Assembly (NCBI GenBank): GCA_003136335.1
Contig: PLEA01000657.1
Coordinates: 1-19,373, forward strand
Origin: Acidobacteriaceae bacterium
GTDB lineage: Bacteria > Acidobacteriota > Terriglobia > Terriglobales > SbA1
Direction of reading: 5' to 3'
DNA length: 19,373 bases
The translations under genes and the position numbers were made by a program. The notes under the pieces were generated by a model that was not told the origin of the DNA, did not search any database, and worked only from the letters and a program-made list of their open reading frames with translations. Positions 1 through 7,834 of this stretch are shown piece after piece (position 1 is the stretch's first letter; every line of letters starts with the position of its first letter).

Positions 1-544
1 TAATTCCTTGCCGGTCGGTCACAACCACCGTGTCGGCCGATTGCTCGACGGCCCGAGACAGTTTGCGCAGAGACTCTTCCGCGGTTTGCTGATCCTGTTG
101 GAGAGAATGCATAGCCAGCGTATTCCGCATGGTGCGCATCAGAGTTGCACCGTCGAGTTGGGACTTTGCAACGCAATTCCATGTTCCGCCTTCAATGATT
201 TCTGCGACGGTCTTCTCGTCCGCATCCTCGGTCAGCAGGATGAAAGGTACCGATACCCCGGCGTGCAAAGACTCGGCCACAAAGTGGACCGCCTCCGCGT
301 CTCCGGTTTCGTGCTCGAACAAAACCAGGCCGTAGCTCTTCTGCCCCAACATGGCCTTGGCTTTTTCCAGGGAGTGGGCGTGGTCGAGGTCTGCCGCGAG
401 CATGCTGCGCCTCCGCTCCAGCATTTTGCGAATTAAGTAGAAGTCTTCCTCTTTGTTGCCCACCAGCAGGACATGCAGCGGCTCTGGAGCTGGCGCGGGT
501 TTTGCGGCCGTTGACAATGAAGTATCTCCGTTATCAGCTACCAT
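1..544 (-). CDS. Degenerate receiver + PAS signalling protein (N-terminal part, runs off left edge)
   Basis: About 181 residues are visible. After a Pro/Ala-rich leader (to about residue 22), residues 23-145 look like a CheY-type receiver fold (LHVLLVGNKEEDFYLIRKML ... PFILLTEDA ... VAKSQLD). A helical linker follows, then the start of a PAS domain (LSRAVEQSADTVVVTDRQGI) that is cut by the window edge. The output domain (histidine kinase, GGDEF or other) is not visible. The receiver appears unable to accept phosphate in the normal way: the acidic pair after strand 1 reads GN, and the phospho-acceptor Asp at the end of strand 3 is Glu77 (GLVLFEHE). The Lys of strand 5 (VAKS) is kept. The start is uncertain. 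ATG at 544 has no ribosome binding site, whereas in-frame TTG at 517 has GGAG eight bases upstream. The reading is a cytoplasmic sensor or regulator; its partner is unknown. Confidence 0.8.
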   Translation of the reverse strand, partial: MVADNGDTSLSTAAKPAPAPEPLHVLLVGNKEEDFYLIRKMLERRRSMLAADLDHAHSLEKAKAMLGQKSYGLVLFEHETGDAEAVHFVAESLHAGVSVPFILLTEDADEKTVAEIIEGGTWNCVAKSQLDGATLMRTMRNTLAMHSLQQDQQTAEESLRKLSRAVEQSADTVVVTDRQGI

Positions 545-953
545 CGGTATCTGGGCGTACGCACGTTGCTTCGGGCGGGAGTTTCTAGCCGAGCGATGCG
601 TTGGATTTCCCGAATTGGAGACGGTGTTAAATCAGGAAAAAGAATTACAAGGAGCAGCGACTGCGTTTGGCTTCGGGAGGCCGTCCCGACCTCCGGGTTA
701 CAGCTCCTTTTCCGTTAACCAATCCGCAATTGCTTCGTCTAATCCTTCGGACCTCGCTGGGCCTTGAAAGATCGAGGGAACGCCGGAGCAGCATTCTGCG
801 TATGGAGGCATGTAGGACTGTGCCCTGGTGGAAAGGAACCTCGTTCTTAACGCCGTGCGGTTCTGCCAACTAGGTCTAAGAACAAGTCGGCTCCTGTGGC
901 GCTGAATAGGACGACTCTGTAATCAACGCGCGTCAAACATTGTTGGGGGTTGT
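545..953. other. Intergenic region between divergent genes, no convincing gene
   Basis: These 409 bases separate the receiver/PAS gene (-) from the winged-helix-like gene (+) and must hold both promoters, but no good -35/-10 pair could be picked out. Two overlapping short frames exist (667-873 + and 645-869 -). The + frame begins at TTG, with AAGGAG at 649-654 placed 12 bases upstream. Neither predicted peptide resembles a known family and both are rich in Arg and Ser, as expected for chance frames in GC-rich DNA. I treat the region as noncoding. Confidence 0.5.
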
Positions 954-1475
954 ATGGAAAACGGGCAGAAGGCAAGTGGCTCCATAAAACCAGCGGACAG
1001 ATATGACCTGGGTCACGTGCAGGAAGTGATTCGACAGGCGCATGGGGAACTACGTCAATTGCTGCAACAGCGCGCTGAAATCATGAGGCGCATCGGCACG
1101 GTCAAGCAGACGATCTCCGGCCTGGCGAACCTGTTTGGCGACGCGCTTCTAAGCGAAGAACTGATGGAATTGGTCGACCGCAAAAGCAGCGGCCGCCAGC
1201 CGGGGTTTACCAAGGCTTGCCGCATGATCTTGATGGAGGCGGGCCGCGCCATGAATGCGCGCGACATTTGCGATTATTTCCAGGAGAAAATGCCTGCGTT
1301 GCTGGCTCGGCACAAGGATCCGATGGCGTCGGTCACGACCGTGCTGAACCGTCTGGTGGAATATGGCGAGGCGCAGCCGGTGGTCTCGAACGGCAGACGG
1401 GCGTGGCTATGGATTGCAGATGTGCCGGCAGAGGTGCCAACGACACACGGCGAATCACGCCTGATTGCCAGTTAG
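954..1475 (+). CDS. Small coiled-coil / winged-helix-like protein, function unknown
   Basis: The protein has 173 residues. Residues 18-62 form a charged helical stretch (HVQEVIRQAHGELRQLLQQR...), likely a coiled coil for self-association. Residues 82-152 have the pattern of a HARE-HTH/winged-helix fold: a helix with GFTKACRMILMEAGRAMN, a second helix (ARDICDYFQEKM), then DPMASVTTVLNRLVEYGEAQPV leading into a wing strand ending RRAWLWI. Similar 'helix + HARE-HTH-like' proteins occur in Acidobacteria (from memory), usually as hypothetical proteins. DNA binding is inferred from the fold pattern alone. The ATG at 954 is preceded by GGGGG at 945-949 (4-base spacing), which supports this start. The gene is monocistronic and convergent with the exporter ATPase gene, 66 bases away. 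Confidence 0.75.
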   Translation: MENGQKASGSIKPADRYDLGHVQEVIRQAHGELRQLLQQRAEIMRRIGTVKQTISGLANLFGDALLSEELMELVDRKSSGRQPGFTKACRMILMEAGRAMNARDICDYFQEKMPALLARHKDPMASVTTVLNRLVEYGEAQPVVSNGRRAWLWIADVPAEVPTTHGESRLIAS

Positions 1476-1499
1476 TTCCGCCGGCCATTTCGAACCGGA

Positions 1500-1522
1500 C
1501 GGGTCTTCAATACCCGCGTTTT
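1500..1522 (+). terminator. Weak hairpin between convergent genes
   Basis: CGGGT (1500-1504) and ACCCG (1512-1516) form a 5-bp stem with a 7-base loop, followed by CGTTTT. It lies 24 bases past the stop of the winged-helix-like gene and could help end its transcription. The stem is short, so this is a tentative call. Confidence 0.3.
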
Positions 1523-1541
1523 GTGTCGTGTGACAAGCCGT

Positions 1542-2255
1542 CTATCCCGGAGGTAACAGCATTCCTTTTTCCAGATGTCGCGTCACATGCGCGTAGGACG
1601 CTGCATGCGGATCGTGAGTCACCATAACAATCGTCTTCTGGAAGTCCTCGTTCAGCCGCTTCAGAATCTCTAACACCTCGGTTGCGGAGTGGCTGTCCAA
1701 ATCGCCCGTGGGCTCGTCCGCCAGCAGTAAAGTCGGATCGCTCACAATCGCCCGCGCAATCGCCACCCGCTGTTCCTGTCCTCCCGAAAGCTGCTTGGGC
1801 AGATGGTTGATGCGATCCTCCAGCCCCACCAGTTTGAGCGCGGTCACAACGTGGTCGCGGCGCTGCTGCGATGTTAGTTTGGTCAGCAGCAGCGGCAGTT
1901 CCACGTTCTCAAACGCGGTGAGCACCGGGATCAGGTTGAACGTCTGAAAGACGTAGCCAATGTGCTCATTGCGCCAGCGGGCGATCTGCGAGTCGTTGAA
2001 GCGGAAAATATCCTGCCCCTGCACCAGCAGTTCGCCACTGGTGGGCCGGTCGATCGCCGCGATCATGTTCAGCAGCGTGGTCTTGCCCGATCCAGACGGG
2101 CCCATCAGGGCGAGGAATTCGCCCTTGGCAATGTCGATCGACACATCGTCGAGCGCCGTCACCTGAAAGGCATCGCGCTTGAAGATTTTGCTGACGCCAC
2201 GAACTTGTACAACTTTAGTGCCCGTGGCAACGTTCGGTTGTGCGACTGTGCTCAT
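1542..2255 (-). CDS. ABC transporter ATP-binding protein, MacB/LolD-type
   Basis: This 237-residue cytoplasmic ATPase powers the exporter encoded by the upstream genes. All ABC motifs are visible in order: Walker [10 protein letters not shown], the Q-loop in [10 protein letters not shown], signature [14 protein letters not shown], Walker [13 protein letters not shown], and the H-loop in VMVTHD. The [21 protein letters not shown] segment and the GDLDS sequence are typical of the MacB/LolD/FtsE group, which works with FtsX-type permeases. The length is normal. Its ATG overlaps the TGA of the adaptor gene (ATGA), and AAGGGG in the end of that gene serves as its ribosome binding site, so translation is probably coupled. 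It is the last gene of the operon. The transported substrate cannot be deduced. Confidence 0.95.
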   Translation of the reverse strand: MSTVAQPNVATGTKVVQVRGVSKIFKRDAFQVTALDDVSIDIAKGEFLALMGPSGSGKTTLLNMIAAIDRPTSGELLVQGQDIFRFNDSQIARWRNEHIGYVFQTFNLIPVLTAFENVELPLLLTKLTSQQRRDHVVTALKLVGLEDRINHLPKQLSGGQEQRVAIARAIVSDPTLLLADEPTGDLDSHSATEVLEILKRLNEDFQKTIVMVTHDPHAASYAHVTRHLEKGMLLPPG

Positions 2256-3637
2256 GATTGCCCCTTGATTTTGATTTTGTCTCCATCTTTCAACGTGGGC
2301 GGTGCGGTAGTAATCACACTCTCGCCACCGACCAGGCCCTCGACGAGCCCTCCATCGCTGCGCTGCCCGACTACGTGGATTTCGCGCGCGACAGCTTTTC
2401 TGTTATAAGCGATGAACACGATCTTCTTGCCGTCGCGATCGCGGATCGCCGTCGACGGGACGTACACGCCTGACGGTCCCTTCGCATTTTTCGGCGCGTC
2501 ATTAGCCAGAAATTTTACGGTTGCGTTCATCTCCGGCCGCAGTTGAACGTCGGGATACTTGTCCGGATTCAGCACCTGCACCTTCACCTGTACCGTGGCT
2601 TTCTGCCGGTTCGCTTCCGGAGAGATTTGCGCAATGACGCCATCATATTCCTTGTCGGGATATGCGTCGGTCGTAACCTTTGCCCTCTGCGTGGGGCCAA
2701 GGCGGGCGAAGTCCGCCTGCGCAATATCGAGCTCGACCTGAAGATCGTTCAAATCCGCCAGGGAAACGACCGAACCCTGCGGCCCACCCGCGGCTGCGCT
2801 GGCAAACTGCGCTGTAATGAGCTCGCCTTTTTCTGCTGTGCGGTCGAGAATCGTGCCCGTCACCGGCGCGCGAATCACCGTGGCATCCAGTTGTGACTTG
2901 GCATAGTCAAGCTGGCCCTGGGCCTGCATCAACGCGCCCTGGGCGCGTGCGATCTCCTCCGCGCGCGGCCCAATCTTTGAGAGTTGAAACGCTTTCTCCA
3001 GGGAATTCACGCGCTGCTGGTCGGACTCGAATTTGGCCGTACTATCATCGAGCGCCTGCCGCGAGACCACGCCCCCGTTCGCCAGTTCCTTCGTGCGATC
3101 GAGAGTCAGTTTATCATTCACCAGCGTGGCGCGGGCTTCATCCAGATTGTGCTGCGCCTCTTGCACTTCTTCCGGCCGCGATCCATGCTGCAGTTCGTCG
3201 AGATAAGCGCGGGCATTCTCCAGCGCGCCCCGAGCCTGTTCATACGAGGCACGGAATTCCTGATCCTCAAGGCGTACTAACTCCTGGCCTTCCTTCACCT
3301 TGTCGCCTTTTTCTACCCCAATCCACAACAGGCGGCCCGTCACCTTGGAGTTCACGTTGATGGTGTGATGAGCCACGATGTAGCCAGTCGCCGAGAGCAC
3401 GGTGCCGCCCGCATCATTGCCGCTGGTTTCCGCGGTGGCGCGCACGACCTCGACTTCCGGGACGTCCGACGAGAATGCGCGGTAGGCCAAAGTGATCACG
3501 CCCAGCAATGCCACCACCGCGCCGCCGCCCAGGATGTAACGGCGCGCCCAGGCCGGCGGCTCTCCGCCGGAGTCGCCGCGCTGGGAGCGGTCAATCCGCA
3601 GGCTCTGCAGGTCTTCGTGTTTTGTATCAATCGCCAT
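2252..3637 (-). CDS. HlyD/MacA-type periplasmic adaptor (membrane fusion protein)
   Basis: The protein has 461 residues. A cytoplasmic tail with Pro/Gly is followed by one TM helix at about 33-52 ([20 protein letters not shown]). The rest is periplasmic. The first half of a lipoyl-like domain lies at about 80-125 ([20 protein letters not shown] ... [16 protein letters not shown]). A long alpha-hairpin rich in Ala, Gln and Glu spans about 126-250, and the second lipoyl half follows ([20 protein letters not shown]). A beta-barrel and membrane-proximal domain reach the C-terminus. This matches adaptors that link an inner-membrane ABC or RND pump to an outer-membrane channel. No outer-membrane TolC-like gene is present here. 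The gene lies between permease C (170 bases upstream, with palindromic repeats in the gap) and the ATPase (4-base overlap). No clear ribosome binding site precedes the ATG. Confidence 0.92.
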   Translation of the reverse strand: MAIDTKHEDLQSLRIDRSQRGDSGGEPPAWARRYILGGGAVVALLGVITLAYRAFSSDVPEVEVVRATAETSGNDAGGTVLSATGYIVAHHTINVNSKVTGRLLWIGVEKGDKVKEGQELVRLEDQEFRASYEQARGALENARAYLDELQHGSRPEEVQEAQHNLDEARATLVNDKLTLDRTKELANGGVVSRQALDDSTAKFESDQQRVNSLEKAFQLSKIGPRAEEIARAQGALMQAQGQLDYAKSQLDATVIRAPVTGTILDRTAEKGELITAQFASAAAGGPQGSVVSLADLNDLQVELDIAQADFARLGPTQRAKVTTDAYPDKEYDGVIAQISPEANRQKATVQVKVQVLNPDKYPDVQLRPEMNATVKFLANDAPKNAKGPSGVYVPSTAIRDRDGKKIVFIAYNRKAVAREIHVVGQRSDGGLVEGLVGGESVITTAPPTLKDGDKIKIKGQS

Positions 3638-3680
3638 AGGGATGTTTACGCTCTAAGTCCGCAAATAGTTTCCTGCCGCC

Positions 3681-3800
3681 CCTAGTAGCCCCGCCGTCCC
3701 GGCGGGCGTCCCCGCCCGCCGAGTCGCGAAGGGCGGGACGCCCTCGCGACAGCCGGCAAAGCCTGCCCTTGAGCGAAGTCGAAGGGATGCCGGCGCTCCT
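3681..3800. repeat. Cluster of GC-rich palindromes inside the exporter operon
   Basis: Between permease C and the adaptor lie several dyads. CCGCC/GGCGG (3691-3695/3701-3705) flank GTCCC. A longer hairpin pairs GTCGCG (3723-3728) with CGCGAC (3745-3750) and AGGGC (3730-3734) with GCCCT (3740-3744), leaving one bulged A and a GGGAC loop. The stretch then reads CCCTTGAGCGAAGTCGAAGGG, itself an imperfect palindrome of a type recurring in many genomes (from memory). The pattern GTCCC...GTCCCCGCCC is shared with the element at 13151-13226, so both look like one REP-like family. It may stabilise or attenuate the mRNA between permeases and adaptor. Confidence 0.7.
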
Positions 3801-3807
3801 TTACCGC

Positions 3808-4971
3808 CTAGCTACGCAGTGCGCTAAGAATATTCTGCCGCGCCGCATGCCACGCCGGAGCGAGCCCGCCCACGAATCCCATAATCAAGGCGAACAGAAT
3901 AGCGTATCCCGCAACCTGCCACGTGATCCGCAGGGCAAACACCACTTCGCTGAAGGTGACGGCATTGGACGTGCCTGTCTGCATTCCATTGAATGGGAGC
4001 ATCAGCAGAATTCCTGCCGCCGCGCCCAGAAGCGCAAGCAGCAAAGACTCCAGCACAAAGGACGTCAGAATCGAGGGCCGCGAGAAGCCGATGACCCGCA
4101 GCGTCGCAATCTCGCGTCCCCGGTACGCCACCGCGGCATACATGGTATTCATGGCCGCGAAAATCGAGCCGATCGCCATGATGATGGCCACCACGATCCC
4201 GATCACTTTGATCGGCGTGCCGGAACTTGTCTGCTTGGCGTAGTAGTCGGTTTCCAGCATTCCTTCGAGCTTCAGTCGCTGATCGTCGCTGACCCGGTTC
4301 TTGAGCGCGTCGGCGGCAATGGGATCGGTCGCTCGCAGGTACGCCGATGAATAGCCTCCCTGGCGATCGAAATCCGACGCCATCTGGTTCACGTCACCCC
4401 ACACTTCCGACTCGTACGCCGAACCTCCCGCGTCAAATACTCCCACTACCTTCCACGATCCCTTGCCGAATTCCATGGTGTCGCCGATGTTGGCGTGGGT
4501 GAAGCGATCGCGAATCGACTTGCTCACAACCACTTCCCGTTGCCCCGTCTGAAACCAGCGTCCCTCCACCAGTTTCGCGCTGGGCCGCATTTCCAGGCCG
4601 TCGGGCATCATTCCCCGCACCGTTACGTTGACTTCGCCCGTGCCGTCTTTGCGCGGCAGGATGATCACGACCACCCACTCGCCCGAGGTCATCGGCTCGC
4701 CGTGGCTATCCTTCGCGATACCTGGAAGCGTCTTCAGCGTGGGATAGAGCGAAGCGTCGAAACCTCCCGACAACTCCGCCTCCGACCCTTTGCGCAGCAC
4801 CAGCACGTTCAGTGGATTGCCGCTGTTGACAAAGGCGCGATGCAATCCCGCCAGCAGCGCCATCAGAAAAATTGCAGTCGTGACCGTGAGCGCGATGCCC
4901 AGCGCAGTCATGAGCGTGAGCCCCTTGCGGAGCCTCAAATTGCGGATGTTATAGCTGATCGGTATCGCCAT
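3808..4971 (-). CDS. FtsX-type ABC transporter permease (permease C)
   Basis: This 387-residue inner-membrane permease has the FtsX/MacB plan. TM1 lies at about 19-43 (LMTALGIALTVTTAIFLMALL). A large periplasmic domain follows (about 45-255), containing a MacB-like core with EVVVSKSIRDRF and IGDTMEFGKGSWKVVGVFDA. Three C-terminal TMs start near 258 (IKVIGIVVAIIMAIGSIFAA), 300 (SFVLESLLLALLGAAAGILL) and 355 (AGYAILFALIMGFVGGLAPA). The conserved cytoplasmic loop YRGREIATLRVIGFSR couples to the ATPase. It is clearly more distant from permeases A and B than they are from each other. It starts 15 bases after the stop of permease B and is followed by the palindrome-rich gap before the adaptor gene. 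Confidence 0.92.
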   Translation of the reverse strand: MAIPISYNIRNLRLRKGLTLMTALGIALTVTTAIFLMALLAGLHRAFVNSGNPLNVLVLRKGSEAELSGGFDASLYPTLKTLPGIAKDSHGEPMTSGEWVVVIILPRKDGTGEVNVTVRGMMPDGLEMRPSAKLVEGRWFQTGQREVVVSKSIRDRFTHANIGDTMEFGKGSWKVVGVFDAGGSAYESEVWGDVNQMASDFDRQGGYSSAYLRATDPIAADALKNRVSDDQRLKLEGMLETDYYAKQTSSGTPIKVIGIVVAIIMAIGSIFAAMNTMYAAVAYRGREIATLRVIGFSRPSILTSFVLESLLLALLGAAAGILLMLPFNGMQTGTSNAVTFSEVVFALRITWQVAGYAILFALIMGFVGGLAPAWHAARQNILSALRS

Positions 4972-4986
4972 AGGTAAACTCTCAAC

Positions 4987-6138
4987 TCAGCCGATGTGGC
5001 GCAGTCCTTCCACAATGTTTATGCGCGACGCACTGTACGCCGGTAGACAGCCACTGATGAACCCCACCGTCGCGGCCACGAACAACGAAGTCAACATCGT
5101 GGGAACTGTGACCCGCATGCCCGCCGGAATCCCGATCGCGAGGGGAGAGTGGGTCAACCACTGTATCGCCCCGGTCGCCGCCAGCACCCCAAACATTCCG
5201 CCCGCGACCGACAAGGCCACGGCTTCACCGACGAGCATCGCGAGCAGGCGCCGGCGCGTAAATCCCAGTGTCTTCAGCATGGCGACTTCGCGCGTTCGGC
5301 CGCGGATCGACATCGCCATGGTGTTGGCCGACACCAGAAGGATCGCAAAAACCACCGCCCCGCAGATGCTGAGAATGAAGGCCTTAACATTACCCAAAGT
5401 CGCCACAAACGATAGTAGGAATGCTTGCTGGCTTTCCGTCTTCGTGCGCTGCGGCGCGTTGCGAAACATTTCGTCGATCGCCGTGGAGACTTGCGCCACA
5501 TCCCTGGGCGAAGCGACCTGCGTGATATACCTGCCGGCCTGCCCCTTGAACCAACTCACCGACTCTTCCAAATACTTGGTGCTGAAGTACAAACTCCGCG
5601 CCGGGGGATCAATCTTGTAAATCGCGCGGATGGTGAGCTCCGGGCGCAGGGGAAAGTATGGACTCTGCAAGATGATGCGGTCGCCAATCTTCCACCCATA
5701 TTTCTTCGTCAGTTCAACATCCACCATTGCCCCGGTCCGATCGCGTTGCCAAGCCAGGACCTGTTCCGGCGGGACGATCTTGTCGGATGCGACTTTCGGA
5801 TACTCCTCAGGGTCGGTCGCAACCTGGGCGAAAGCATTCGCCGAGCGGTCGTCCTTGTAATGGTTTCCGAAATAAGTCATAGGCACGACTGCCAGCACGC
5901 CGGGGACGCTGCGAATCTTGTCTCGGTAGTACGCCGGAAGGAAAAACGCCAACGACACCCGGTCCCGCGTAACGATGCGCTTCGCCGCGTCCGGAGTGCC
6001 CGGGTCGATGTAAAACGTGCGCCAGATCGACATCATCATCGTAAGCAAAAGCAACGAGAATCCAACGCTCGCCATGGTCAGCAGGCTGCGTCGCTTGTTG
6101 CGAAACGTGTTGCGCACCACAAAACTGCCCAGCGTCAT
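4987..6138 (-). CDS. FtsX-type ABC transporter permease (permease B, paralogue of A)
   Basis: This 383-residue permease has one N-terminal TM (about 17-40, LLTMASVGFSLLLLTMMMSI), a periplasmic domain of about 200 residues and three C-terminal TMs. It shares long stretches with permease A: the NTFRNKRRS/NAFRNKRRS start, VKAFILSIC, LLVSANTMAMSIR, the coupling loop RTREVAMLKTLGF, and the ending INIVEGLRHIG versus VNIVDGLRHIG. The two are tandem duplicates of almost equal length (383 and 382). Its ATG lies 4 bases after the stop of A, with GGATGAAG upstream, so the two are translated together. Probably it forms a heterodimer with A or replaces it in the complex; the sequence cannot decide which. 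Confidence 0.93.
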   Translation of the reverse strand: MTLGSFVVRNTFRNKRRSLLTMASVGFSLLLLTMMMSIWRTFYIDPGTPDAAKRIVTRDRVSLAFFLPAYYRDKIRSVPGVLAVVPMTYFGNHYKDDRSANAFAQVATDPEEYPKVASDKIVPPEQVLAWQRDRTGAMVDVELTKKYGWKIGDRIILQSPYFPLRPELTIRAIYKIDPPARSLYFSTKYLEESVSWFKGQAGRYITQVASPRDVAQVSTAIDEMFRNAPQRTKTESQQAFLLSFVATLGNVKAFILSICGAVVFAILLVSANTMAMSIRGRTREVAMLKTLGFTRRRLLAMLVGEAVALSVAGGMFGVLAATGAIQWLTHSPLAIGIPAGMRVTVPTMLTSLFVAATVGFISGCLPAYSASRINIVEGLRHIG

Positions 6139-6142
6139 AACT

Positions 6143-7291
6143 TCATCCGATGTGCCGTAATCCGTCGACGATGTTCACCTGGGAAGCGGTATAAGAAGGC
6201 AGCGCCGAACTTAACAATCCCACCAGACCGGAGGTGAGCAGGGCGGTGAGCCATATCCCAAGCGTGACCTGCATAGTGAAAAAGCTGATGAACTGAGGAG
6301 AATGGGTAAGCCAATAAACCATCAGCCAACCAAGTCCAGCCCCGAGCAGCCCTCCAAGCAGTGAGAGCGCTACAGCCTCGCCCACGAACAGTCCCAGAAC
6401 GCCGCGCTTAGTGAAACCCAGCGTCTTCAACACAGCCACTTCCCGCGTCCGCTCCCTGATGGACATGGCCATGGTGTTGGCCGATACCAGTAACGTAGCG
6501 AACACTACTGCTGAGCAAATGCTCAGAATGAACGCTTTCACATTGCCCATCATGGCCACAAACTCCAGGCCGAACGCTTTCTCGCTTTCTGACTTGGTGG
6601 GCTGCGGCGAGTTGCGAAACATGTCATCCACGGCACTGGCAATCTTGCTTACATCGGAGGGAGACGCCGCCAGAATGCTGAAAGTACCGGCCTTTCCCTT
6701 GAAGAAGTCCACACCTTCTTCCAAGTACTTCGCGTTAAAGTAAACCGACTTGTCAGCGGGGTTCGAGTGGAAAATACCACGCACGTTCAACTCCAGATTG
6801 AGGGGGTAGATCGTTCCCTGCAGAACAATGCGGTCGCCCAGTTTCCATCCGTATTTCGCCGCTAAAGACGAGTCCACAATTACGCCCTGGCGGTCGCGCT
6901 GCCAAGCCGTAATTTGTTCTTCAGGCATATCGAGATCCCGGAAAGTCTTGAAGAATTCATCCGGATCGGTGCCGAATTGCGCGAAAAAATTCTCCGGCTT
7001 CTGATCTTTGTAGATGCCTCCAAACCATGAGACCGGCACCACCGACACAACCCCGGGAATCGCCCGAATCTTTTCCCGGTAGTAGCCAGGCAGATTAAAG
7101 GTGAGAGAAACGCGATGCCGCACCACCAGCCGCTCCGCAGACTCAGCGCTGCCGTCGCTGAGATAGAAAGCCCGCCAAATCGTCATCATCAGCGTGAGCA
7201 AGAGTAAAGAGAAAGCGATGCTCAACACCGTCAGAGTGCTGCGTCGCTTGTTGCGGAACGCGTTCTTAGTGACAAACCGGGTCAACGTCAT
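6143..7291 (-). CDS. FtsX-type ABC transporter permease (permease A, first gene of operon)
   Basis: This 382-residue inner-membrane permease has a TM near residues 17-40 (STLTVLSIAFSLLLLTLMMT), a periplasmic domain with WFGGIYKD and GDRIVLQGTIYPL, and three C-terminal TMs beginning near 248, 297 and 345. The coupling loop RTREVAVLKTLGFTKRG is conserved. It is the tandem paralogue of permease B. It is the promoter-proximal gene of the five-gene exporter operon. The ATG at 7291 has GGAG at 7299-7302 (7-base spacing), which supports the start. The operon is probably controlled from the 543-base region shared with the divergent pseudokinase gene. Confidence 0.93.
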   Translation of the reverse strand: MTLTRFVTKNAFRNKRRSTLTVLSIAFSLLLLTLMMTIWRAFYLSDGSAESAERLVVRHRVSLTFNLPGYYREKIRAIPGVVSVVPVSWFGGIYKDQKPENFFAQFGTDPDEFFKTFRDLDMPEEQITAWQRDRQGVIVDSSLAAKYGWKLGDRIVLQGTIYPLNLELNVRGIFHSNPADKSVYFNAKYLEEGVDFFKGKAGTFSILAASPSDVSKIASAVDDMFRNSPQPTKSESEKAFGLEFVAMMGNVKAFILSICSAVVFATLLVSANTMAMSIRERTREVAVLKTLGFTKRGVLGLFVGEAVALSLLGGLLGAGLGWLMVYWLTHSPQFISFFTMQVTLGIWLTALLTSGLVGLLSSALPSYTASQVNIVDGLRHIG

Positions 7292-7502
7292 TGGCGTGCT
7301 CCAGAAGGGACCGGGAGCCGGGCGCAGGAGGCAGGCACGTCCCAGCCCACCAAGAATAGACGAAGTACCTCGCTATCCACAACCGGGCGAGATTCGATTT
7401 GCGCCACGCCCAAAATGCTTAGTTCCACAGAACCGTTTCCTCACGTTCTATCGTTTCGCGGCATCGCTCCGTCCACCAGTGGAGATCGTCATTAGGGACG
7501 GA

Positions 7503-7514
7503 TGACAATTGTCA
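7503..7514. promoter_or_regulatory. Perfect 12-bp palindrome, candidate operator
   Basis: TGACAATTGTCA is a perfect dyad directly following the arm of another inverted repeat (TCCGTCC/GGACGGA) and starting an AT-rich patch in GC-rich DNA. It lies 212 bases upstream of permease A and about 320 bases upstream of the pseudokinase gene. Symmetry and position fit the site of a dimeric repressor or activator. No regulator gene is adjacent, so its protein is unknown. Confidence 0.45.
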
Positions 7515-7766
7515 CATAATGCTAGACATAACAATCAACCGACGGCGCGACCATAAAGTCACGCTGTAATTCCGGCCTCAAGAGAAGCTTTCCACGCCGA
7601 CCGGTGCACTTCGACTAGTAGACATCGGTCGACGGCTCAAAACGATGGCCGGAAAGCGCGGGGTGAAGACCAGTCCTTGTCGCTGCCCCCAGCGTTTTCC
7701 GACCTTACCTTGGTAACTCGAAGGTTGGCACAAGCAGAGATATCCTGAGCCTACCCATTCCACGGG

Positions 7767-7795
7767 TCACCGCCGGCCGACTTTGTCGGCGGTGA
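7767..7795 (+). promoter_or_regulatory. Hairpin-forming inverted repeat upstream of pseudokinase gene
   Basis: TCACCGCCG (7767-7775) and CGGCGGTGA (7787-7795) are perfect 9-bp arms. A competing inner hairpin pairs GCCGAC (7776-7781) with GTCGGC (7785-7790) around TTT. It ends 39 bases before the ATG at 7835. It lacks a following T-run, so it is more likely an mRNA leader structure or protein site than an intrinsic terminator. Confidence 0.45.
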
Positions 7796-7834
7796 TGCGA
7801 AAGGTTCGCGATGCTGTGGGAGCGAAAAAAATAA

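Larger units (their letters stand above)
7292..7834. other. Shared divergent regulatory region, exporter operon / pseudokinase gene
   Basis: These 543 bases hold no convincing gene. Features seen are a 7-bp inverted repeat TCCGTCC (7468-7474) / GGACGGA (7496-7502), a perfect 12-bp palindrome directly adjoining it at 7503-7514, an AT-richer stretch at 7503-7538, and a strong hairpin at 7767-7795. The AT-rich stretch is the best place for promoters, but no -35/-10 pair with correct spacing stood out on either strand. A short frame at 7578-7763 (-) has no recognisable features. Confidence 0.6.

Noticed and set aside
645..873. Overlapping short frames on both strands (68 and 74 codons)
   Set aside because: Both begin at TTG with badly placed or absent ribosome binding sites, they overlap each other, and the peptides show no family features.
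3769..4350. 193-codon + strand frame opposite permease C
   Set aside because: It is antisense to a gene with clear FtsX features, and its Arg/His/Gln-rich composition is typical of a shadow frame.
5425..6237. 270-codon + strand frame opposite permease B
   Set aside because: It covers the opposite strand of a real permease gene, and the peptide has no domain pattern.
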